Shown piece after piece: positions 7,866 through 13,929 of a stretch of DNA of 13,929 nt (positions are counted from its first letter, which is position 1; each line of letters begins with the position of its first letter). The DNA is taken from the NCBI GenBank assembly GCA_947505915.1, contig CANNNH010000025.1:1-13929 (forward strand), written 5' to 3'. Under the pieces are notes generated by a model. The model did not search any database. It had not been told where the DNA came from and worked only from the letters and a program-made list of their open reading frames with translations. Source of the stretch: Comamonadaceae bacterium. GTDB lineage: Bacteria; Pseudomonadota; Gammaproteobacteria; Burkholderiales; Burkholderiaceae. The translations under genes were made by a program, and so were the position numbers.

Positions 7866-8632
7866 GCTCTTACGGAAAACTGTACCTGGTGCCCGCGCCA
7901 CTGGACTTCGGCTGCGACACTGCCGCGCCTTTGCAGCAAGTCATGCCGCAAGGCACGCTCGAAGTCGCCGCCCGGCTGGGCTTTTGGGTCTGCGAAAACG
8001 CCCGCAGCACGCGCGCTTACCTCAAGCGCGTGAACGAGCTGCACCCGCTGGCCCAGACCATTCAGACGCTGCAAATTCAGGAGCTGCCACGCGAGGTGCA
8101 TAAAAAAGGCGATCACGGCGGCCAGTTTGACGCCCGTCCGCTGTTGCAGCCCGCCTTGCAAGGCCAGGACATGGGGCTGGTGAGTGAAGCCGGCATGCCG
8201 GCCATTGCCGACCCGGGCTCGTCGGTGGTGCGCGCTGCGCATGACCTGGGCGTACAGGTGGTTCCGCTCACAGGGCCGATGTCACTGATGCTGGCGCTGG
8301 CGTCCAGCGGTCTAAACGGGCAAAACTTTGCCTTTGTCGGCTACTTGCCGCAAGACGCGGGTGAACGCACACAGCGCATCCGCGAGCTCGAATCGCTGGC
8401 CCTGAAAACAGGGCAAACGCAAATTTTCATTGAAACACCCTACCGCAACACAGCCTTGCTGGGCGCCTTGCTGCAAACCATGAATGGCAACACGCGGCTG
8501 GCCCTGAGCTGCGGCTTGACGCTGGAGACAGCCTGGTCACGCAGCGCGCTGGTCAGCGCCTGGAAAAGCCGGCGGGATGAGAAACCGGCGCCACCGCTGG
8601 GCCTGCCCACGGTGTTTTGCATCGGGCGCTGA
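7862..8632 (+). CDS. RsmI-like SAM-dependent methyltransferase of unknown target
   Basis: The 256-residue protein belongs to the tetrapyrrole-methylase/RsmI fold. Matching blocks in order are LYLVPAPLDF (7-16), CENARSTRAYLKR (44-56), LVSEAGMPAIADPGS (106-120), VPLTGPMSLMLALASSGL (134-151), FVGYLPQ (158-164) and QIFIETPYRN. True RsmI, which 2'-O-methylates C1402 of 16S rRNA, has a TPIGNLGD-type N-terminal loop; here it reads VPAPLDFGCD, without the Gly-Asn. This is therefore probably a paralogue with a different or lost target. It overlaps maf by ATGA, implying coupled translation, and ends 15 bases from the opposing peptidase gene. Confidence 0.85.
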   Translation: MSSYGKLYLVPAPLDFGCDTAAPLQQVMPQGTLEVAARLGFWVCENARSTRAYLKRVNELHPLAQTIQTLQIQELPREVHKKGDHGGQFDARPLLQPALQGQDMGLVSEAGMPAIADPGSSVVRAAHDLGVQVVPLTGPMSLMLALASSGLNGQNFAFVGYLPQDAGERTQRIRELESLALKTGQTQIFIETPYRNTALLGALLQTMNGNTRLALSCGLTLETAWSRSALVSAWKSRRDEKPAPPLGLPTVFCIGR

Positions 8633-8635
8633 GGC

Positions 8636-8654
8636 CCGCTGCTTGAATCAGCGG
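8636..8654. terminator. Weak hairpin between convergent genes
   Basis: CCGCTG and CAGCGG pair perfectly around a seven-base loop, within the junction of the methyltransferase (+) and peptidase (-) genes; the right arm overlaps the peptidase stop. No T-tract follows on either strand, so any termination would be weak. Confidence 0.3.
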
Positions 8655-9655
8655 AAAGCAGGCGCGCTGCGCAGAGCTGCCTTCATGGCGCCCTCGCCCA
8701 GCGCGGCACCAAAGCGCTTGGCCAAGCGCTCGGCCACGTTTTCGCGGCGCGTGTAGTCAATGATGTCTTCGGCTTTGACGACCTCACGGGCGACGAATTC
8801 GAGCGAACCGAACTGGTCGGCCAGCCCCAGCGAAACCGCTTGCTGACCGCTCCAGAACAAGCCGCTGAACATCTCGGGCGTTTCCTTGAGCCGCTCACCC
8901 CGGCCGTTTTTCACCACAGTGATGAACTGCTGGTGAATCTGGTTGAGCATGGTCTGCGCATAAGCGCGCTGGCGCTCACTCTGGTTGCTAAAGGGGTCGA
9001 GAAAACCCTTGTTGTCGCCGGCGGTCAGCAAGCGACGCTCAACGCCGAGCTTGTCCATCAGGCCGGTGAAACCAAAGCCGTCCATCAGCACACCGATGCT
9101 GCCCACGATGCTGGCCTTGTCAACGTAAATCTGGTCGGCAGCCACGGCGATGTAATAAGCAGCCGATGCGCAGGTTTCTTCGACCACGGCATACACCGGC
9201 TTCTTGTGCTTGGCTTTGAGGCGCAGGATTTCGTCGTTCATCATGCCGGCCTGCACCGGGCTGCCACCGGGCGAGTTGATCAGCAAGACCACGGCGCGGG
9301 CGCCTTCGTCCTCAAAGGCGGCGCGCAAAGCTGAGTTGACGAACTCAGCGCTGGCGTCACTGCCTTCAGAAATTTCGCCGCGAATCTCTACCACCGCCGT
9401 GTGGGGGGAAGTCACACTGTTCGGGGCTGAGCCCCGGTGCATGGCCAACCACACCAGGGCGATGAAAAATCCAAGCCAGGCCAGGCGCACAAAAGTTTTC
9501 CAGCGGCGCGACGATTTTTGCTCCTCGAGTGAGGCAAAAGCCAGCTTTTCCAAGGTGGCACGCTCCCAGCCAGCGGCCAGGGGCGGGGTCACGGGCGCGT
9601 CAGGGCCAGGGGATTGGACGGGTTCGATGCGCTCGGGGTTGTTGTTGTCGTTCAT
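8648..9655 (-). CDS. sppA: S49 family (SppA-type) membrane-anchored peptidase
   Basis: SppA-type enzymes cut leftover signal peptides and other membrane-proximal peptides by a Ser/Lys dyad. The protein has 335 residues: a cytoplasmic N-terminus of about 55 residues rich in Pro, Asn and Glu, one hydrophobic anchor (about 57-73), then a single S49 domain. This is the short form, about half the length of the two-domain E. coli SppA. Visible motifs are VVEIRGEI (88-95), LLINSPGGSP (124-133), the nucleophile block CASAAYYIA with Ser164, GSIGVLMD (185-192), and AGDNKGFLDPF, whose Lys216 is the expected general base. The catalytic domain should lie in the periplasm. It is 24 bases after the Rieske gene and last in that operon. 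Confidence 0.92.
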   Translation of the reverse strand: MNDNNNPERIEPVQSPGPDAPVTPPLAAGWERATLEKLAFASLEEQKSSRRWKTFVRLAWLGFFIALVWLAMHRGSAPNSVTSPHTAVVEIRGEISEGSDASAEFVNSALRAAFEDEGARAVVLLINSPGGSPVQAGMMNDEILRLKAKHKKPVYAVVEETCASAAYYIAVAADQIYVDKASIVGSIGVLMDGFGFTGLMDKLGVERRLLTAGDNKGFLDPFSNQSERQRAYAQTMLNQIHQQFITVVKNGRGERLKETPEMFSGLFWSGQQAVSLGLADQFGSLEFVAREVVKAEDIIDYTRRENVAERLAKRFGAALGEGAMKAALRSAPAFR

Positions 9656-9679
9656 ATGTGTCCAGTTGGGGGCGCCATC

Positions 9680-10054
9680 TTAAAACGCAATTGGCGCAAG
9701 GTTGTAAGCCGGGTGCCAAGAGACCACAGCGGCGTGTTCGGAAACTTCAATCTTGACCAGGCCGCCGCGGCACGGGCCGCCCGCGCATTCGCCGGTTTCG
9801 GGGTGGTAAGCGGCGCCATGGCTGGCGCACAGCAGCCACTGCCCGCGGTCGTCAAAAACCTGGTTGGGCTGCCAGTCCAGCTCCATCGCCACATGGGTGC
9901 AGCGGTTCAAATAAGCCTGGGGCTGGCCCTCAAAACGAATGGCAAAAGCGCGGCAGGTCTGGCCGGCGTAAACCACATCAAAGGGAACCGCCAAGCCGCC
10001 CTCCACCAGGTCGGCCGAGTTGCACAAAGGCTGGGGCGTGGTGGATTCAGGCAT
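9680..10054 (-). CDS. Small Rieske [2Fe-2S] protein
   Basis: The start is the ATG at 10054, which lies inside the last codons of gph (eight-base overlap), giving 124 residues; the frame is open further upstream but only as a gph shadow. The cluster ligands are complete: C-x-H at Cys52/His54 (CTHVAMELDW) and C-x2-H at Cys76/His79 (CASHGAAYHPETGEC), with a further GGPC and the beta-strand end LVKIEV. There is no signal peptide or membrane segment, so it is a cytoplasmic stand-alone Rieske domain like the ferredoxin components of oxygenases. No oxygenase or reductase partner is encoded nearby. Its redox partner is unknown. Confidence 0.92.
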   Translation of the reverse strand: MPESTTPQPLCNSADLVEGGLAVPFDVVYAGQTCRAFAIRFEGQPQAYLNRCTHVAMELDWQPNQVFDDRGQWLLCASHGAAYHPETGECAGGPCRGGLVKIEVSEHAAVVSWHPAYNLAPIAF

Positions 10055-10709
10055 GGTCGAGCAACCAGCGTTGGAGTTCCAGCACCGAATGCGCCACCAC
10101 ACGCGGCTTGAGCGGCTCAAAGGCAGACGGCTCATGCGCGCCGTAGCTCACGCCCACGCTGGCACAACCGGCATTGAGCGCCATTTGCAAATCATGTGTG
10201 GTGTCGCCAATCATCAGGGTGCGCTCGGGCTTCACGCCAAACTCCGACATCAACTCATGGAGCATGCGCGGATGCGGCTTGCCCGCTGTTTCGTCGGCAG
10301 TGCGTGAGCTGTCAAAGCAGCCCTTGAGCTCGACGGCCTGCAAGGCCTCGTCCAGCCCGCGGCGCGACTTGCCGGTGGCCACTGTCAGAAAATGTCCGCG
10401 CTCTTTCAAATCAAGCAAGAGCGGCAACACACCCTCAAACAAAGTAATGTCATTTTGGTGCAAAGCGTAATGGTGGCGGTAACGCTGGCCCAGCTCCGGA
10501 TAGCGCGCTTGGGGCACATCGGGTGCTGCATGGGCCAGCGCCTCCATCAGGCCCAGGCCGATCACATAAGACGCAGCCTCGTTGCTGGGCACAGTGCCGC
10601 CCACGTCGGCCACCGCCAACTGAATACTGCGCACGATGATCTGTGTTGAATCAAACAGCGTGCCATCCCAATCAAAGGCGATCAGGTCAAAATTCAGGGG
10701 TCGGGACAT
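10047..10709 (-). CDS. gph: HAD-family hydrolase, phosphoglycolate phosphatase-like
   Basis: The 220-residue protein is a haloacid-dehalogenase phosphatase with a helical cap (subclass I). Motif I is FDWDGTLFDS with nucleophile Asp13 and acid/base Asp15; motif II is VATGKS; the motif III Lys is in AGKPHP; motif IV is MIGDTTHDLQMA. Phosphoglycolate is the substrate usually assigned to such proteins, but many have other substrates, so the name is provisional. I chose the ATG at 10709; a TTG six codons earlier is possible. It overlaps the end of rluC by 23 bases and the Rieske start by eight, so the three genes are surely co-transcribed. Confidence 0.88.
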   Translation of the reverse strand: MSRPLNFDLIAFDWDGTLFDSTQIIVRSIQLAVADVGGTVPSNEAASYVIGLGLMEALAHAAPDVPQARYPELGQRYRHHYALHQNDITLFEGVLPLLLDLKERGHFLTVATGKSRRGLDEALQAVELKGCFDSSRTADETAGKPHPRMLHELMSEFGVKPERTLMIGDTTHDLQMALNAGCASVGVSYGAHEPSAFEPLKPRVVAHSVLELQRWLLDHA

Positions 10710-11865
10710 GGGCCACCAGTGTGTCAAGTTCAGCAGGAAGTTCGGCCAGCAGCGTGATGCGCTTGCCGTTGGATGGGTGTGTGAATTTTAAGCGCCAGGC
10801 GTGCAAAAACATGCGCTTGAGCGCGTGCCCTGCGGGCTGCTTTTGCAGGTTTTTATTGAGCTCAAAGTCACCGTATTTGTCGTCACCCGCAATCGGGTGG
10901 CCTTCGGTGGCCAGATGCACCCGAATCTGGTGCGTACGGCCGGTCTTGATGGTGACTTCCAGCAGGCTGAAGTCGCCCAGCGGCTGCTCTGCCGACGCCG
11001 GCAGCGACCCGCGCACTTTGACCAGCGTGACTGCGCGCATGGCATCCGGGTGCTCCTTGGCCACCACCCGCACGCGCCGCTCGCCGTCAGGCAACAGGTA
11101 TTTTTGCAGCGGCTTGTCCAGCACCTTCAATTTAGGCGGCCATTGGCCGGCCACCAGCGCCAGGTAGACCTTGTCGGTTTCGCGCTCGCGAAACTGCTCT
11201 TGCAAAATTTTCAAGGCCATGCGTTTTTTGGCAATCAAGAGCACGCCGCTGGTTTCGCGGTCCAGCCGGTGCACCAGCTCCAGAAAATCGTGGCCGGGTC
11301 TGGCCATGCGCATCTGCTCGATCACACCAAAGGCCACGCCGCTGCCACCATGCACCGCCACACCGGCCGGCTTGTCGATGGCCAGCACATGCTCGTCCTC
11401 AAAAAGAACCGGGAACTCCCGTGAAGGCGCCAGGCCACCGACGCTGGACGCAGCGCCATGACGGGCAATCTCCACGGCCATCGCCTGGGCTTTTTGATCG
11501 GCGCGCTCCGACGTGCGCACAGGCGGCAGACGCACCACATCGCCCGCCTCCAGCCGGGTGTCGGCCTGCGCCCTGCCTTTGTTGATGCGCACCTCACCGC
11601 TGCGGATGATGCGGTACACATGGGTTTTGGGCACGCCCTTGAGCTGGCGGATCAAAAAGTTGTCTAACCGCTGGCCGCTGTAGTCCTCTGTGACCGTCAC
11701 CAGACTGGCCTGGGCAGCGGACGCCGGCAAAAGCGCTGGCGCCAGCTCGGGCAGGGGCTCTGGTGCTGGCCGGGACGGCGGGCGGGTCGCAACAAAAGGC
11801 CTCGGCGAAGGCGCTTTGGCCTGTTGTTTGGCCCTGGCTGTTCCTGACCCTATAATGTGTTTCAC
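10687..11865 (-). CDS. rluC: 23S rRNA pseudouridine synthase (RluC)
   Basis: RluC converts uridines 955, 2504 and 2580 (E. coli numbering) of 23S rRNA to pseudouridine. Counting from a GTG at 11865 the protein has 392 residues. It has a Pro/Ala-rich leader of about 55 residues, an S4 RNA-binding domain (GQRLDNFLIRQLKGVPKTHVYRIIRSGEVRINKG, about 65-97, shown by its GQRLDNF and RSGEVRIN motifs), then the synthase domain with IDKPAGVAVHGG and the catalytic Asp202 in HRLDRETSGV, later GRTHQIRVHL. The start is uncertain: the first dozen codons are non-coding-like (ATA, GGG, TCA, GGA), and a TTG at 11727 or a GTG at 11703 would give 346 or 338 residues, nearer the usual length. It heads the rluC-gph-Rieske-sppA operon and diverges from rne. 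Confidence 0.95.
   Translation of the reverse strand: MKHIIGSGTARAKQQAKAPSPRPFVATRPPSRPAPEPLPELAPALLPASAAQASLVTVTEDYSGQRLDNFLIRQLKGVPKTHVYRIIRSGEVRINKGRAQADTRLEAGDVVRLPPVRTSERADQKAQAMAVEIARHGAASSVGGLAPSREFPVLFEDEHVLAIDKPAGVAVHGGSGVAFGVIEQMRMARPGHDFLELVHRLDRETSGVLLIAKKRMALKILQEQFRERETDKVYLALVAGQWPPKLKVLDKPLQKYLLPDGERRVRVVAKEHPDAMRAVTLVKVRGSLPASAEQPLGDFSLLEVTIKTGRTHQIRVHLATEGHPIAGDDKYGDFELNKNLQKQPAGHALKRMFLHAWRLKFTHPSNGKRITLLAELPAELDTLVAHVPTPEF
11828..11856 (+). promoter_or_regulatory. Candidate principal rne promoter
   Basis: On the plus strand TTGGCC (11828-11833) and a perfect TATAAT (11851-11856) are separated by the optimal 17 bases. It faces rne, whose start is about 600 bases away, with no credible gene between. 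It overlaps the first codons of rluC as called from 11865, which makes either the rluC start or the promoter unusual. Confidence 0.65.
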
Positions 11866-11981
11866 TAGCGTTGCGCTGTAAGTAGTTGATTTGTCTGGCA
11901 GTTTAGTCCACCACAAGTCTTTGCATGCCGCAGTGCCGCGCTGGAAGGTCGATGCCAATGACTGTTTTGCCTGCAAAGCCA

Positions 11982-11996
11982 GGGTGCCAGGCACCC
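11982..11996 (+). repeat. Leader hairpin, six-pair stem
   Basis: GGGTGC and GCACCC pair around a CAG loop in the rne leader. The stem is short but entirely regular and GC-rich. Confidence 0.45.
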
Positions 11997-12056
11997 CGCA
12001 ATAGGTAGTCACAGTGCGAAAGTCGACGTTTTGCGAACACAACGACGGAATACAAA

Positions 12057-12081
12057 GTACACAGCCCCACGGGCTGTGTAC
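12057..12081 (+). repeat. Strong leader hairpin, eleven-pair perfect stem
   Basis: GTACACAGCCC and GGGCTGTGTAC are perfect inverted repeats around a three-base CAC loop, the strongest structure in the rne leader. It is followed after one base by a five-pair GATCT/AGATC hairpin (12083-12097). No T-tract follows, so it is not an ordinary intrinsic terminator on the plus strand. Confidence 0.7.
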
Positions 12082-12204
12082 GGATCTTGATGAGATCAAT
12101 CCTTATGACGGGTAGCCTCTTAGTGACAACTCTGGTTGGACTGGTTTTCTTGTGCCTGCGGCGCCTCTGGGCCCCGCTGACGTGCACAGCCATTCCCGCA
12201 ACCC

Positions 12205-12243
12205 TTGTCACATGGACACGCCTTGCTATTTTCGAAATAGCAA
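12205..12243 (+). promoter_or_regulatory. Possible second rne promoter overlapping a nine-pair inverted repeat
   Basis: TTGTCA (12205-12210) and TATTTT (12227-12232) are 16 bases apart, a fair promoter match. The -10 lies in a perfect inverted repeat, TTGCTATTT/AAATAGCAA around TCG (12223-12243). The repeat could be an operator controlling this promoter or, if the upstream promoter is used, an AU-rich hairpin in the leader. Confidence 0.35.
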
Positions 12244-12392
12244 ATACCCGCCTGGCTGCGACTCATCCCATCCACGCGCCTACGCCCCAACGCCTCGCCT
12301 GACCGCTCTTTATTGAGCATTCAGTCCGAGCACGTGCAAGGCTCTTTCGGCAATTCCCCCTCGTTCGCATCGCGTCTGCTTTCGGCATCGTT

Positions 12393-12407
12393 AGCCCAAT
12401 TGGGGCT
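12393..12407 (+). repeat. Leader hairpin near the rne start
   Basis: AGCCC and GGGCT pair around an AATTG loop about 50 bases before the rne start codon. The stem has five pairs and is a minor structure on its own. Confidence 0.3.
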
Positions 12408-12417
12408 GTTGGGTGCG

Positions 12418-12431
12418 CGAGCCTAGGCTCG
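12418..12431 (+). repeat. 14-base perfect palindrome before the rne ribosome-binding site
   Basis: CGAGCCTAGGCTCG reads the same on both strands and can fold with a CTAG loop. It ends 26 bases before the rne ATG and about 15 bases before the AAGGA ribosome-binding site, so it could affect translation or be a protein site. Confidence 0.5.
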
Positions 12432-12457
12432 ACGCACAAGAACGATAAGGATTTCCG

Positions 12458-13929
12458 ATGAAACGGATGCTAATTAACGCCACCCAGGCTGAAGAACGCC
12501 GGCTGGCCATTGTTGACGGACAAAAACTCCTCGACTACGAGATCGAAATTGAAGGGCGCGAACAGCGCAAAGGCAACATCTACAAGGCCGTCGTCACGCG
12601 CGTCGAGCCTTCGCTGGAAGCCTGCTTTGTCGATTACGGCGAAGACCGCCACGGTTTTCTGCCTTTCAAAGAAATATCGCGCAACTACTTCGCCGCCGGC
12701 GTGCCGGTCAACCAGGCCCGCATCAACGACGTGATCCGCGAGGGCCAGGAGATGATGGTCCAGGTCGAAAAAGAAGAGCGTGGCAACAAGGGCGCGGCCC
12801 TGACCACCTTCGTCAGCCTGGCCGGGCGTTATGTGGTGCTCATGCCCAACAACCCGCGCGGCGGCGGCGTCAGCCGGCGCATCGAGGGCGATGACCGGGC
12901 TGAACTCAAAGAAGCCATGGACCAGCTGGAATACCCGTCCGGCTCCAGCATCATCGCGCGCACCGCCGGCATCGGCCGCAGCGCTCCCGAACTGCAGTGG
13001 GACTTGAACTACCTGATCAAGCTTTGGACTGCCATCGAAGGCGCCGGCAAAAACGGCAAAGGCGCTTTCCTGATTTACCAGGAATCGAGTCTGGTCATCC
13101 GCGCCATCCGCGACTACTTCAACAGCGACATCGGCGACATCCTGTTTGACACCGACGACGTCTACGAACAAGCCAAGCAGTTCATGGCGCACGTCATGCC
13201 CGAGCATGAGCACCGCGTCAAACGCTACCGTGACGACGCGCCGCTGTTCAGCCGCTTCCAGATCGAGCACCAGATCGAGTCGGCCTACGCCCGCACCGTG
13301 CAACTGCCTTCGGGTGGCGCCATCGTGATCGACCACACCGAGGCTTTGGTCTCTGTGGACGTCAACTCGGCCCGCGCCATCAAGGGCGGCGATATCGAAG
13401 AAACCGCCACCCGCACCAACCTTGAAGCGGCTGACGAAGTGGCCCGCCAGATGCGCTTGCGCGACCTGGGCGGTCTGATCGTCATCGACTTCATTGACAT
13501 GGAAGAAAGCCGCAACCGCCGCGACGTCGAAAACCGCCTTCGCGACGCGCTGCGCCAAGACCGCGCCCGCGTGCAGTTCGGCACCATCAGCAAATTCGGC
13601 CTGATGGAAATGAGCCGCCAGCGCCTGCGCCCGGCCCTCTCCGAGGGTGCCTCGATCCCCTGCCCGCGTTGCGGTGGTTCCGGCCACATCCGCGATACCG
13701 AAAGCTCGGCACTTCAAATTTTGCGCATCATCCAGGAAGAGTCGATGAAGGACAGCACCGCCTCTGTGCTGTGCCAGGTGCCCGTCGATGTTGCCTCTTT
13801 CCTGCTGAACGAAAAGCGTTCGGAAATTGCCAAAATCGAAATGAAGCAGCGCATCAACGTGCTGCTGGTGCCCAACAAAACCCTGGAAACGCCGAACTAC
13901 AAACTCGAGCGTCTCAAACACGACGACCC
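12458..13929 (+). CDS. rne: Ribonuclease E, N-terminal catalytic part (runs off the right edge)
   Basis: RNase E is the main endonuclease for mRNA decay and rRNA/tRNA processing and the scaffold of the degradosome. 490 codons are visible with no stop before the window ends. The start [10 protein letters not shown] has AAGGA six to seven bases upstream. In order are the S1 RNA-binding domain (about 35-125, [20 protein letters not shown]), the 5'-sensor and RNase H-like region (about 125-280), and the DNase I-like domain with catalytic Asp301 in VDVNSARA and Asp344 in IDFIDMEE. The zinc-link CPRC (402-405) follows, then the start of the small domain. Residue spacing matches E. coli RNase E (Asp303, Asp346, Cys404/407) shifted by two. 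The C-terminal scaffold is outside the window, so RNase G cannot be excluded by length, but the sequence and rluC neighbour favour RNase E. Confidence 0.97.
   Translation, partial: MKRMLINATQAEERRLAIVDGQKLLDYEIEIEGREQRKGNIYKAVVTRVEPSLEACFVDYGEDRHGFLPFKEISRNYFAAGVPVNQARINDVIREGQEMMVQVEKEERGNKGAALTTFVSLAGRYVVLMPNNPRGGGVSRRIEGDDRAELKEAMDQLEYPSGSSIIARTAGIGRSAPELQWDLNYLIKLWTAIEGAGKNGKGAFLIYQESSLVIRAIRDYFNSDIGDILFDTDDVYEQAKQFMAHVMPEHEHRVKRYRDDAPLFSRFQIEHQIESAYARTVQLPSGGAIVIDHTEALVSVDVNSARAIKGGDIEETATRTNLEAADEVARQMRLRDLGGLIVIDFIDMEESRNRRDVENRLRDALRQDRARVQFGTISKFGLMEMSRQRLRPALSEGASIPCPRCGGSGHIRDTESSALQILRIIQEESMKDSTASVLCQVPVDVASFLLNEKRSEIAKIEMKQRINVLLVPNKTLETPNYKLERLKHDD

Larger units (their letters stand above)
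11866..12457 (+). promoter_or_regulatory. Long 5' leader of rne, about 590 bases without a credible gene
   Basis: This is the only gene-free stretch over 300 bases. If transcription starts near 11863 it is an untranslated leader of about 595 nt. RNase E is known in E. coli to regulate its own mRNA through a structured 361-nt leader, and this region could serve the same purpose. It holds several perfect or near-perfect hairpins (11982-11996, 12057-12081, 12083-12097, 12223-12243, 12393-12407, 12418-12431). Short frames exist within it, including a 71-codon plus-strand frame from 12087, but none has a good start context or recognisable product. No sequence match to the E. coli element was tested. 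Confidence 0.55.

Noticed and set aside
7410..8242. Long minus-strand frames opposite maf and the RsmI-like gene
   Set aside because: These are shadows of genes with full motif sets; the products show only Arg/Ala/Gly-rich filler.
11866..12099. Upstream extension of rluC to a TTG at 12099
   Set aside because: The added 78 residues have Cys/Thr/Ser-rich, non-coding-like content, cross the strong hairpin at 12057-12081, and have no ribosome-binding site.
12087..12302. 71-codon plus-strand frame with a hydrophobic N-terminus in the rne leader
   Set aside because: It has weak start context, codon use unlike the neighbours, overlap with structured leader elements, and no recognisable family. A leader peptide is not excluded but is not supported.
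12470..13921. 483-codon open frame on the minus strand opposite rne
   Set aside because: It is a mirror of the GC-rich, strongly coding rne frame, which carries all RNase E motifs. The antisense product has no recognisable domain and an odd Val/Ala/His/Asp-rich composition typical of such shadows.

Overview
The window is a stretch of ordinary chromosome from a GC-rich betaproteobacterium. The protein sequences and gene order fit Burkholderiales, most likely a Comamonadaceae member of the Polaromonas/Rhodoferax kind; that placement is my inference, made without a search. Codon use is even across the main genes and I see no insertion sequence, phage gene, CRISPR array, tRNA or rRNA. Nearly all coding DNA belongs to well-known housekeeping families. 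I did not find a convincing new system. What repays a second look is mostly regulatory DNA and a few poorly understood small proteins.

Layout, left to right. Positions 1-184 hold no identifiable gene: there is an A-rich, lysine-codon-rich stretch that may be the 3' end of a plus-strand gene. From 7197 down to 185 lies a minus-strand lipid cluster, in transcription order yceD, rpmF (ribosomal protein L32), plsX, fabH, fabD, fabG, acpP, fabF and a small two-helix membrane protein resembling YgfX. Starting 26 bases from yceD and pointing the other way is a two-gene plus-strand unit (7224-8632): a Maf/YceF nucleotide pyrophosphatase and an RsmI-like methyltransferase. Converging on it is a minus-strand operon (11865 down to 8648): rluC, gph, a small Rieske ferredoxin-like protein and a membrane-anchored S49 peptidase; rluC/gph and gph/Rieske overlap. 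Finally rne (RNase E) starts at 12458 on the plus strand and runs off the right edge. It is preceded by about 590 bases without a credible gene but with several strong inverted repeats.

How the genes work together. PlsX makes acyl-phosphate from acyl-ACP for phospholipid synthesis. FabD charges ACP with malonate, FabH starts the chain, FabF elongates it and FabG reduces the keto group, so the cluster is a nearly complete type II fatty-acid module linked to a ribosomal protein and to YceD, which is tied to 23S rRNA. The order rne / rluC / maf(yceF) / yceD-rpmF-plsX-fabHDG-acpP-fabF matches the well-known E. coli arrangement, with gph, Rieske, S49 peptidase and the RsmI-like gene inserted between rluC and maf.

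Regulatory points seen in the sequence: hairpin plus T-tract structures lie directly after rpmF and after acpP, the two genes whose products are needed in greatest amounts. A consensus TATAAT precedes rpmF. A palindrome sits in the spacer of a candidate acpP promoter. A TTGGCC-17-TATAAT promoter lies at the extreme 5' end of rluC, facing rne, and would give rne a leader of roughly 595 nt.
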